DNA of 64,000 nt from Acholoe squamosa (taxonomy: Eukaryota; Annelida; Polychaeta; Phyllodocida; Polynoidae). The notes under the pieces were generated by a model. It was not told where the DNA came from and did no database searches. It saw nothing but the letters and a program-made list of their open reading frames with translations. This document shows positions 1-11,800 of this stretch, in pieces. The stretch's first letter is position 1; every line of letters starts with the position of its first letter. The stretch lies in NCBI GenBank assembly GCA_949317995.1, contig OX439036.1, positions 85,008,420-85,072,419 of the forward strand, read 5' to 3'. The position numbers and the translations under genes are program-made.

Positions 1-2837
1 ACAGAGCCTGACTTCTTTTGAAAAGAGGGTACCTACTCACAGCTCTTTTTACCATAGGAGCAACACGCTCCAGAGTATGTCCCCTGTGTGCTCTCTTTTG
101 GGTGAGAGAGAACTAATGTCACACCATGCACCATATTAACGTCACGCCACCATCTTGATGCCACTTTGCTGTAACCCCCACTGGAGGCAATCGTTCGACA
201 GGACCTCACTCTCCACACAAACCGTCTACTTTATACATATATTGAAGACATTATCTCAAAATATGTTGCTAGGTGTCAAAAAGTCACATGACGTGTTGGT
301 TGGTGCTACTTGAACCTAGGTGACCTCATAATGCTTTTAGACACCCTGGCAACCTCATAAAGATCGACACATGTGGGCTTTACTCCTAAGATCCTCAAAT
401 ATGAATGATTCATCGGAAGAAGGATATCAGATTTCTATAGTTTACACATTTACAAAGGTTTGAGGTGAACTCTTAGTCATCGCTCTAGTGAAATACATAT
501 TCAATTTCAATCCTAGACTCAAACATCCCCAATCATCTGTTGCTCTTTTCATTGATTTTTTTATATAACCTTTTCTAGAGACACCTGCCTCTCTCCCGAC
601 CTTTACACGCACCAAGAAATCCCTGTAGAAAACGTCGGAATGCTCTATATCCTTTATCAAATAAGGGGCGGTATCTTTGCCCTCCCCCTGAGTTCTGGCA
701 TACTGTAATGCTTAGGTCCTGATAGTGTGATCCTCCATGGTACGTAGATGATTATCTCCGTGTTGTTTCTGGGAACTCGTTACCCAATGGGACATTTCAC
801 ACATAATCCAATTAGAGATAAGTACACATACTCTCTCATTTGGATCCTACTTACCCTAAATATAATTTCTTCAGATCTTAAGTCATAACATCAATCAAAG
901 CCGGGGGTCAACACAATTCCTGTAATACTAATTCAATATCATTATATCCACTATGACTGTTTGCAAAATGATATGATAAAAATGATGAACAATACATCGC
1001 CAGTATCTATTGTAATTCTCTTTTTTTAGGTTCAGGTTTTAGGTTTGCAGAACTCAAATGTTATGCTCACACATTTTACTTTATAGTCATATTGGGTTAA
1101 CCGACGTTTTTCCACGCTATTGTTTCGTCCACCACCTTTTGAGGCGAGAACAGATCGAACTCAAAACGTCATAACCTAACCACGATCAGCGTGAAAAGTG
1201 TATACAGTGCAATGACTCACCATGGTACAGCAATTACAGTATTCGCATCCAAAGTAACACAAGTAAAAGAAAAAAAGAAAAAAAAAGAAGAAATTATCCT
1301 ATAAAGAAGACAGGATTTGTACAAAAGAAAATAAAGACAGATAAATGGATGCAGTCCACTGTAGATATACTCTAATTCTCAGGAAGACGGAAGTGGCTGA
1401 CGGTCCCTTTAAACATAATGTCGCAACCTCCCCCGTCACCTACTCCTGCTTGTGGCAGGATTCAGAGATCTGCTCAACCCCTTGGTGGCCGAGCAGCTCA
1501 GAGAAAAGATAGGAATCAGAACCCTCCAGTGACAAGCACCACTTGATGTGTCCTCTACCAGTACTGTCCCAAAGCAAGGACCGAGCACTGTGCCAGGGTT
1601 CCCCAGTGAAGATGCTCGTGGAAAAAAGGCACTGCTCTGCCGTGGTAGTGGTTTATGTTGGGAATAAATATACAATCTGACAGTGGGGACTGGTCATGGG
1701 TAGGCTGAAGGTGACTGACAGTTGACACTCAGTCCGGAAACAGGGGACTAGTGAGATATCAGGATCCCTTAACACTGACCTAAAGGTCCATTGTGGAAAC
1801 AAAGCTAACATGAGAGCCACTTGATACAGTGGAGCGAATTGCAAAAGAAAAACAGATGGATAAAAGATTAAAAACTGAAATTTTCAAACATCTTACCGAA
1901 TTCCATTCAAATATGATCAAGGTAGATCTGGTGTAAGTCATAAGCATATCATTTTCTTATTATTTATATATCTCTTTTGAAGAGTAACAATGTAGACAAT
2001 ACTATGATTCTCAATAGCGACATAGGTATCCAATTATTTAGAAGAAGATTTTACAGTGTATTTACAGACATACTAAGACATGTTAGGCCCTCTATGCATA
2101 CACTCTGATGATACCCCAGCAGCCAGTGTAGTTACACCCCCCCCCCAACTTACCTTCTATAGTACCATTGACCAAACCGGCCCAAGTGTCTACACGTGGC
2201 CACGTTGCCTGCTTGGGTTTAGGACCAATGTCTTGCTATTTTCTTTTTCCATCCACTTTGCCCAACCACTGTACCCTTTACATGTAGCCTGTATCATGGA
2301 CGGGATACACCCTGAACCGTCTAGAGGTGTGCCAACGTGTGTAGACAGACACTGAAGGTTTCCAACTATGTTATCGTAGAGTCTGAGTTGCTGTCTGAGT
2401 AGGTGAGCAACTCAGCAGAATTACAGAAAGAGCAGATCTCATTTTACCTGCTCTCTCACACACTGAGCTGCTCCCTCTGGTTGGAGTCTAGGCAGGTGAT
2501 TTGTCGGTACCCAGCAGGTTGTATGCAGAAGGATACTGGTACCAGACTTACAGATGGGAGTGGAGCGTATTGTGCTTAACATTATAGTCTACATCATAGA
2601 TGGTGTTTTCTCTTTTCCCCCCCTCTTTTATCATTTTTTTTTATCTTTCCATTTTTGGTCCAAACAACCCAGACAAAGCAGTTCTTACCAACATCTGCGA
2701 ACACGGGTCTGTTGTATACCTTGTCCCAAAAGCAGGGAGCTTATGTCGGTGTCTGGGTTCTGTTTGAGTGTCTTGCAAGACAAGGGGTCACTGGGATTAA
2801 GATTATGGACTCCAAAACAATTCCCGATCCTTTTCAC
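1..2837. other. No supportable gene; low-complexity intergenic DNA
   Basis: Open frames here are all short (under about 110 codons), have no recognisable motif, and are not joined by convincing splice sites. A purine-rich run lies near 1,261-1,300 and a C-homopolymer near 2,137. I see no gene, RNA or intact mobile element. Confidence 0.5.
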
Positions 2838-3060
2838 CAGGAGGGTCTTGCCAAAGGATAACAAGGAAGAACCTTTGTAATTTTTTTCAGAGAGTGCTGA
2901 AAAAAATGTGTATGGCCTATCTCGTTTTCATAATATTGACAACATGATTACAGCAAGGTGCATGGAAAACTCTTTCTAAACAATCATCTAAACAATCATT
3001 TACAAAAACTTGCACGTTTTCTTTTTTGGTTCACGTTTTTCTTTTGACAAGACCCTCCTG
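2838..3060. mobile_element. MITE with GGAGGGTCTTG-type terminal inverted repeats
   Basis: The left end reads CAGGAGGGTCTTGCCAAAGG and the right end is its near inverse complement (CTTTTGACAAGACCCTCCTG), enclosing about 220 bp with no coding capacity. A diverged copy of the same body lies at 10,514-10,769. This is a non-autonomous DNA transposon. The superfamily is not clear because no unambiguous target-site duplication is visible. Confidence 0.75.
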
Positions 3061-3489
3061 AGGCCTTAATTTTCTACACAGGTAAGTAGTGTGCCAATGC
3101 CTTGTATTTACACAATCAAGGGAAAATACAAGATTGCGAAACATTTCACCCATACGTTTTGTATCATAATAATGAGCAAGAATTGGTATTAGAGAATTGA
3201 GCATAACCTCTAATTACTTAATAAGCTGCAACATATGGAAGGACAAGGTAGGAAATTCATAAATATACGTGGAGCTCATGCAATCTCGGATGTGTAGTCT
3301 CCATGGCTACTACCAACGATAATACAGTGTTTCTACCATTACATTTTTGTTTAGGATGCGATATCAACCAGATATTGCGGAAGGAAACTTGTGTAAGGCA
3401 CTGGGACCTGTCAACTACATGAGTGTGTGTATAATCTGAAGACTATCCAGATGGCAAATGTACTTAAGGTGGGGGCTCATTCAGTACCG
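3061..3489. other. Intergenic, nothing recognised
   Basis: AT-rich sequence between two transposon remnants, with no supportable ORF or repeat. Confidence 0.4.
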
Positions 3490-4654
3490 TCCTGGAGGTT
3501 AATTCAAAAGATCCTGGGATCGCAACCTCAGCGATCTTAGGAATTATTCTGCCTTATCCTATTAAGCGATCTTAAGATTAGACTGCGTTCACTTTTCCTA
3601 GCCAGCACTAAGATTGCATCGATCTTAGCCTCAGCCCTCCTACACTATTCCAAGAAGTACTGACTGGGCACAGGGGTAAGAGTCCCAAAATAAAGGAATA
3701 GCTGTGGAGTCACTCTTCTTCACAACAGTGTTTATACCATCATTCCCCGTCCCCATATATGGGCTAACAAAAGAGCACAGGGTGCAGTTGACCCCGTACA
3801 ATATTCAAGAGTTTTTCCCATGAATGTATGATTTATGCTTGCCTATTAGAAGCATTGTGCCCCCCCCCCCCAGGACAAAGAGAGAGAAGGGAAGAATTAC
3901 CTTTCAGTGCACTTAACGCATGAGTAGCCCTAAGAGCCCTCAAGGCCCGGGGGGGCACTGACCCTCGGCTAGGGTACCAACTGTGGTACTGACCCCGCGG
4001 AGCGGTGGCTGTCGATGCGTCAAAGGGGGGAAAAAAGGGGGGCTGTTGACTCAATTATATCTTGAGATTAGGGGGCTGTTAATGTCTATTATAACTTGCA
4101 TAGAAGGAAAGTGACTTGAATATTCCATGCTATCACTTCAGGGTGGTTAAATCCTTGAGTAGGACTGTCAAAGGACCCTAATTTTCATGGAAGAGGGCCC
4201 CAAAAAGGGGGGGTTGTTAGCAGACTTCTTCAAGGGGGGTGTAAAAAGTGAGCTCTTTTTTAAGGGGCTGTAAAATGGCAAAAAAAGGGGGCTGTAGTTT
4301 CGCAGTTGGTACTACTAATCAAAGAGTCAGTGCCCCCCCCCAAGCCTCAAGGACACTCATCAAACATCCTCCCTCCCCTCTATATGTATGCAGCAGGCTA
4401 TTCACTCTTTCGATCAGGAGTGTTCCCTATAAGTGCTCTTGTACTCAGGTTAAACCATTTTGCAATTCTTTCACTATGATCGCAGTGATCTTAGTGCTGG
4501 AAACAGAATAGTGAAGTGATCTCAGGACTTGCTATTCCTGACCAGCCTGCAACCACTGCATTAGATAGGGTAGACTGGCCAGGTCTTATGATATGTGCCT
4601 ACACTAAGATCGCAGGGGTAGAAATCCCAGGATCTTTTGAATTAACCTCCTGGA
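3490..4654. mobile_element. Non-autonomous DNA transposon, about 1.17 kb, with about 50-bp terminal inverted repeats
   Basis: The left terminus TCCTGGAGGTTAATTCAAAA continues through GATCCTGGGATCGC to AGCGATCTTAG at 3,540. The inverse complement of the right terminus (about 4,603-4,654) gives the same order with a few mismatches. The interior contains G- and C-homopolymer tracts and several GATCTTAG-like sub-repeats but no transposase frame. No clear target-site duplication was found, so the superfamily is open. Confidence 0.75.
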
Positions 4655-5337
4655 CCAAGAACCATATGGGTATCTATAACTGATGCCTATTAGGCCAATA
4701 TACGCATGTGCTTCAGGAGACACGACCAAAACCATTGACTCTCCGTATATAAACAGGTAGATCAGGGGTCTGTTGCTGAAACCCTCCCAATGTTTGCAAA
4801 ATGAATTTAGGAACCGTGTGTCTGCCTTGCTTGGTGTCCCAGCTACAATGTGATCCTACAGCCTGAATGCAAAACAAGATGGGATTAAAATAATATCAAG
4901 AACTGGATGGGACCAAGAATAATATTGCTAAGTACTCTTGTTCTCATCAGCCCTGTAAGATCACTTTAAAGTACTATTCTTGCTCTCATCACCTAGGTGT
5001 AGACCAGATCCCCTAAGATCACAGAACAGATAGTGCAGGTACCTAAATATTTTGGGTTCTCCTGAGTAACAGACCCCAGACTCCTTTCAATGCACAATAA
5101 AAATACCAGGGTTCGTATTAAATATAATCAAAGGGGGGGGGAGGATCCATTTCTCCCCTATTCCCCTTCCTCGAGTGGGCTTGTTACACTTGAGATTTGA
5201 AACTGCTTCGGCTCAACACACACAAAAGCAAAACACTATAAACATAAGAAAGGACAGTCTGTCGGCCCTGTTCAGCCTTATTCCTGCGTAAAGGAAGAGT
5301 ACTGCTTCATATCTACTTTTTTGGATTTCTGGGATTG
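4655..5337. other. Intergenic region downstream of the GCKR-like gene
   Basis: No coding signal. A homopolymer G run lies at about 5,132-5,141. This is the 3' flank of the minus-strand gene that ends at 5,765. Confidence 0.4.
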
Positions 5338-5343
5338 TTTATT
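5338..5343 (-). terminator. Candidate polyadenylation signal for the GCKR-like gene
   Basis: AATAAA on the minus strand (plus-strand tttatt), about 420 bases past the stop codon at 5,765-5,767. It is the nearest canonical signal I see downstream. It is assigned by position only. Confidence 0.4.
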
Positions 5344-5764
5344 ATATTTTCCGTTTTACGGTTCCGGGTCCCTGGAATATGTATAGGTCTACTCGAATAC
5401 GATAACTTCCATAAGGCACTGGTTGTCTGTGTACCCTGCATTTAGTTTTAAGGTTTATACACATTGCTGAAAATGAGTTAGTTTCCTAGAGTATAATTTT
5501 GACCCTCAGTCCCTAAAATTGTCGTCCGGCACAATCATAAATGTCCACCCTACATGATAGAAAAAGGGCATAACACTGATATTCCCATTGCGTGTACATT
5601 TTCATTGAATAACAGGAAGCCCTCCTTTGCAATGCTCTTGAGTGTAGTGTAACAGTAGGGAATAAAAGAAGACAACCCATATAATTAGTCTCATAATGGA
5701 ACAGCTTCACATTGCAGCCCTTGTAAGTGGCCCTGAGCGCTCAGTCTATATGATAGTATCAAAA

Positions 5765-5881
5765 TTAACGTCTGGAGATTTCAGCAATAGCCCGTCGAAC
5801 CAGCGGGAACTTCTGCAGGTAATCAGCTGCCTCGGCTACTGTGCAGGAGGCCAGTCCAAGAACCAGTGCAAGGGGTACCAC
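5765..5881 (-). CDS. GCKR: GCKR-like exon 19, stop codon
   Basis: Acceptor TTTCCTTCCTCCAG leads into VVPLALVLGLASCTVAEAA, continuing DYLQKFPLVRRAIAEISRR and TAA. It joins exon 18 (ends SANRSK, donor GTCAGT) in phase 0. Confidence 0.92.
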   Translation of the reverse strand: MVPLALVLGLASCTVAEAADYLQKFPLVRRAIAEISRR

Positions 5882-8800
5882 CTGGAGGAAGGAAACAATG
5901 GGCACATTAAGTTAATTTATTATGTGTGTTTTTTTCTGATAACCGTGTAAACCTACACGGGTGAGTATTCAAGAGATACGCATAGAGACGATGCATATGA
6001 CAGTGCACACAGGTGATTGTTATTTTATTGCTACTACCAGATAATGTAGATTATAATGATAGGACTTGCAGCACCGACTGACCTTTGACCTGTTGGCTGA
6101 GACTTCCAGGTGCTTGCTGATTGATCTCTCAGGACCAGGATCATCAGACTGGTAGATGGATTTTAGCAGAAGCTCCTGTGCCAAATCCCTCTCACACCCA
6201 ACCAACATCTACACAATTAAAAGGTGTAGTGGGAAATGAGAGAGTATAATCCTAACACAGAGATGTAATATCCTAGTGGCGGATCGAGGATTTGGAAAAG
6301 GACAGGGCACACCTCCTATTTTTGAGCAAATTTTGGGGTCCAAAATATCTATAATTAAACTCTTATGTACTGGGAAAAAGGGGGTGCGCGCTCCCCGGAC
6401 CCCCTCTAAACCCACCACTGAATAGCTTTAACAACAAAGAGAGTTCTCTCTGTTGAAAAAGAAAATGAATTGAAATCATAGCTTTCAGAAAATTGTCTAA
6501 CATCCTATTGGGATTTACCTGGATTATTCGCACAGCCCTGTGGAACAATTTGTTATTGCTGAAATAAAAAATAATGTTTTTATTATCTAAAGGTATCTAT
6601 ATCATGAAATATATCTCAACTATTCAGAAAATACGAGTACATGGAGCTCACACTGAGGTAACTCTCCTTGCACTCAGGGAGCAGCCAAAAGGATATAAAC
6701 GCGCTATAAAAGGCACGGCTGTTTTCATTCTAGTCTTGTTTATTCTCAGTGTCACCGTGGGTGGTAAATATCCATTTGATATGCTTAAATCGACCAACAA
6801 GTCCACTATAATGGGATCAGCTCCCCATGGTTCGCTTATTCCGTTTACATTAAATCCCTCATAAATCCCTAAGCAGACAAACCATGATGGGTCAGGGAAA
6901 AGACTATTCACCACAATCTCCACTAGAGCTAAAAGAGCTGACGACAGGAAGGTTTACCTCACGTTAACATCAACCATCAGGTTCTGATAGACCTTCCCAA
7001 TCCTGACATGAGCTCCTGTGCTGAGGGTATTACAGAACCATTTAGCTGTTACTTCCACCAAAGATGTCCTAATGCTGTCAATGTATTGGGATGGCAGACC
7101 AGTGAAGCATGGGCCTATGTCTACTTGGAGACTGGCATCAAATGACGATGTCACATTTTCACTTAGTGCCTGAAAAGTAGTAATTTGTTGTGAATTGTGT
7201 TCTCCGTGCTCACTTCTGATAACAGAGTAAATCGGTGCCACAATGACAATCATCTCACCTTGGTACGAGTATGTATGTTTAGAAGAATAGTCGAACAGCC
7301 GAATCTCTCCAGGGCTGGGACAAAGCTGAGGTCTCCATCTAGAGAAGAGATTCAGGAGACGATGACCCTTTAATCAAATAGACTTAAATCATAATGAATC
7401 TAAATCCAATAATTAACCCGCTTCAACACACCTTAGTCAGAGAGCAGGACAGAGTTCTAATCATAACCATCCACCGCAAATGATAAGACATTATGCATTA
7501 TAACCAAAACCAAATATGTGACCCATCAAGGGAGAACACTCCTCCGTGGGGGATTTTTAATTCCCCATTTGGCCACCAGGGGGCATTGGAGGTGTAAAAT
7601 CATTATAAAAATACACTAGGCTAATTTTTTATGCAGAATTCATTGGCCTCATTTAAAATGTACCATTTTTGGTAGAAATGGCACATATTTGGATGGTAAA
7701 ATGAACATTTTTCATGAGAAATCAACCTATATGCATGTTTCTGGTTGCCATTGCAACCATTCCATTAATCAAAATTTGCTGATTTCTATGCCAATTTTTG
7801 GGGATACTCACCAAAAACCTAAAACCAAAATGTAAAATTCCTTCTAGATCAAAATCTATGATAAAAATCACCATATAATTTATTGTTATGTATTTTTATG
7901 AAAAAGGCTGATTTATTGTGTTGTGGTCACATATTTAGTCCTACATTCATGCCCCGACTCATGCATGCATCAGCACGCATAACTACCAGGCAGTCTAATC
8001 TATATTGATGCTCAAAGCCGAAATAAAATAAAAGTTCCCTCCATTTTTGTCATGAAGTACACATTACCCCTTGATACAACAATCACGTGATCAGAGAACG
8101 TGGTCTGTGGTAGAACCGATGATGTGAAGTATTCAACATCAATAGGGAACTGTAAGAGAATGATATACAGTGTCAAATGGTAATGTTTCTGTACATGAGG
8201 TCAATATCTATCGTTTTCTCATGCCAGGCATACAAGGTCCATGATTGTTAAATGGAAAGAAGCTCCTTGTGATAAAAGGTGTCATCTTACCTTGTCACTC
8301 ATATCTCCATCTATGTTCTTTAGACTAGTGAACCCTCCTTTTATAAAGCCCCGAACATCTTCAAGAGCTGTAAGGGGAAATGGTAAATACGGTTATATAA
8401 GGTCCTTTTGACAGCAGCACTGTCAGATTAGCTTACTGTTATAGACAAAGTCATTTATGGTTGCCATTAATCAGCTTTAAAAAGTATGTATACATGCAGA
8501 ACTGCATAGGAATTTCTGAACCTGATTGATGTGATTATACCCACATGAGCCATAGGTAGGTGCACATTCAGACGCGTCTACCATTCCCACAATGCCAAGA
8601 GTTTCATCTCCAAGGTAATATACATGCCCATCATTTTTAAGACTGCAAATTCGATAAAAGTAAGCGTCGATCAGTGTTACTATAATTATGAATTATAGCC
8701 ATTGCTTATCTAGGAGATGCGCCTATGATGGGAGTCGTAAAGATGCTTCAATCGATGGTTACATGGCTCATCCATTTCTTTGCATTTATCTAAGTCTGCT

Positions 8801-11800
8801 TCCCTTGAATTTTATAGATTACGTCCTCCACTCGCAGGATTAACATGCAGCCCAAGCGGACTACTTCCCGATGAGCTCCCTGATTATAATGTCGCAGGGT
8901 CTATTTCAATATAGCTGACGGCAACATAGCTCTCAAAATATCAACAAGTCAATTTTGTGTCATTAAGTACAGGAAACTGATATGACCAAAGCATATTTTT
9001 ATTACTACACACGTATCAATGTACAACGACATGACAGCTCCCAACTGAGATGGCGAAAATTATTCATCAGTGAATTTTCAGATCGCCAGCTTTATTCAAA
9101 TAAGCCCCAGGGTACATACATTGACCAAGCGCTATAGCTAACCCAGAGAAACCCTATGTTTCCTATCACTACAGGTTTTTTCCCCCAATGATTAGCCCCA
9201 ATTCCAATCTTACTTACCTAGAGGCTGCCATGTCTACCATTTGCCCCATAATCTCGTCATTTCTATTTCCATGAAGTGCATGAAGGGCACAGCGATAGGC
9301 ATTTATGACCCTCCGATTTGATTCTCTGCAAACCAAACATAGGGGTGGTACCTATATATCATGCACATCACACAGAAAATAACTGTTCTGGTATGGGAAC
9401 GTTTGACCATCATATCACTGTTTTTTAGACATTTTTCAGGATCCACCAATCCCCTTGTCACTGTTTTTTATGGAACATATAATATAGCCTTGTAGGCCAG
9501 CAGCACAGGGTACCTCAGAGGTGATTTGATTCATGAAAGTACTGAAAGCTACATGTTCCTTTCATGTACAGGGGACCCTCACATTCATGAAAGGTGGTGT
9601 AGTAAAGGTGAACTCATGCGGGCTCTATGAAATCAGCGAATGAGTATGACCATGTCTTTAAATTTTAATCCTGTTTTTAAGAGCCTAAATATGCATGGAT
9701 CTGTCTGTTTTGACACTAATGTTGGTCATACAAAGATTTTGATGATGCCTAGCCCGCATCATTTGTTGCTAGGATCCCTGGTTACCTAGCAACAGCCACT
9801 TCTGCCTAGAAACAGACCCCTTCCGAGACAGGTAGGGTTTCTGACACCAGAGACATAAAGATAACACCTTTATATCTCTGCTGACACTAATATTCGTCAA
9901 ACAAAGATTTTGATTATACCTACCCCCTCCCACCTAAATTGGGTCCAAGGAACACAATAAATGTAGATATTTCTTGCTAGTTCCATGTGATTGCTTAGCA
10001 ACAGCCACATTTAGAGAGCTGCTTTGGAAAACATCTTAAAATGGTGATGATGGAAATCATTTTTAATTTTCTGATGAATATTTTTTTGGGCAGGTGATTG
10101 CTTAGCAACAATGAACTTGCTTAGCGACTTATCCCCAGGAACCCAAAAGACCCCCCCACCATCACCCCCTGAGCAGTGATGTGATTTTTGAATGTTCCCT
10201 ATTTATTACTTAATCAATAGCCCACGAGCCCCTACATTATCTAAAGCAGTATACGTTGCTGGTTAATCTATATACTATGTCATTCACAGTGGCAGATTTA
10301 GAGGGGGGCACGAGGGCGCACGCACCCCCCTTTTTCCCAGTACTTAAGAGTTTAACTACATATTTTGGACCTCAAAATTTGTCCAAAAGCAGGGGGTGCG
10401 CCCCCTCCTTTTGGGCCGTGCCCCCTCCTTTTCCAAATCCTGGATCCGCCACTGATTCATATGTATACAGGTGAATAAGGTGCAATACGAACCACATGTG
10501 TGTTAGAAAACTTAAGGTTCTTGCCAAAAGATAACGAGCATGAACCTCTGTAAATCTTTCAGAGAGTGCTGAGGAAAACGTGTATGGCCTAACTCGCTTT
10601 CCTAGTATTGACAAAAAAAATTACAGCAGAATCCTTGGTAAACTCTTTTTCATATGTTGAAAGAGGTGCACGTTTTCTCTAGAGGATTATCCAAACAATT
10701 CTTTAACAAGACAAAAACGTGCATGTTTTCATTCTTGGTTCACGTTTCTCTTTTGGCAAGACCCTCCTGTGGTGACAGAATCATTGCCAAACGAGACTGA
10801 AGATTTACACTAACAGTCTATCGGCATGTGGAGCCATCTGGTGTGAGATCCTGAAAATGGTGTCCAACAGCACCTTGGTGGCAGTGCCAGCCTTCATACG
10901 ACTGGAGCCAGTTATTAACTCCGGCTGGAAATTTATATTATTCTTTGTTTTATATATACAAAATGTATAACACATCATTATCAATTTGTAAATAAGAGAT
11001 AGACTACTTCACATGTGGAGGCCTATGGGGATACCACTTAATACCCACTGAGAGGGTCTGTTTAGTCTCACTGTATTTATGCAACACTTATGGTCATGTT
11101 AAATGCTAGAGAGAACTGCTTGGGAGTGCAACCCGTCAGTTTAGACATTTATATCTTAGAAACGGCTGAAGCCAAGCAAATGAAAATACCCCAGTATATA
11201 CTTAGGTAGCAAACCAGTTATCTAAGCATTATGTTTGTGGATAATGGCACACCCATTTCAGTGGTATCAGGAGAAGTATCATGATCAATTAAGATAAAGA
11301 TTCACATCACTTACCCCAACCATAGGGTTAAGGATAAATGCACAACCTTTTTCGACTTCATGTTCCACAGATTTGGCAACTGTAATAAAATGAACATAAC
11401 CCAGTCTCAGTGCCGTCATTGACTGAGCATTTTACATCAGTATTATTTTTTCTGAGAACAGTAAAACACCATGGTTTGCAAACAGGGAGAGAGCAAGTTA
11501 GGTCTTGTTCTTGGTCTTGCAAGGGGATATTGGTCTATGTATGCGTGCTTTTGGTTTAAAAAAGTGATAGATATTTCACATTACCTTCAAGGAATGTCTT
11601 ATCCCATCCCTCAATCCGTAAATTCCTGTTGTAATAAAAAAATGATAATGTTTTCGTCTCATATTACTATTGTTCATTCCCGCGTAATAAGTTGGTAGTT
11701 TCAACAGAACAGTTCACGAGTAATAATTCTGGTAGTAATTTAAGTAAAAAGACTAAATTCTAACCTATACATACTACTTATCAGACTTTTCTCTGAGAGC

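Noticed and set aside
2554-2880. 108-aa plus-strand ORF
   Set aside because: Runs into the MITE at 2,838 and shows no recognisable motif.
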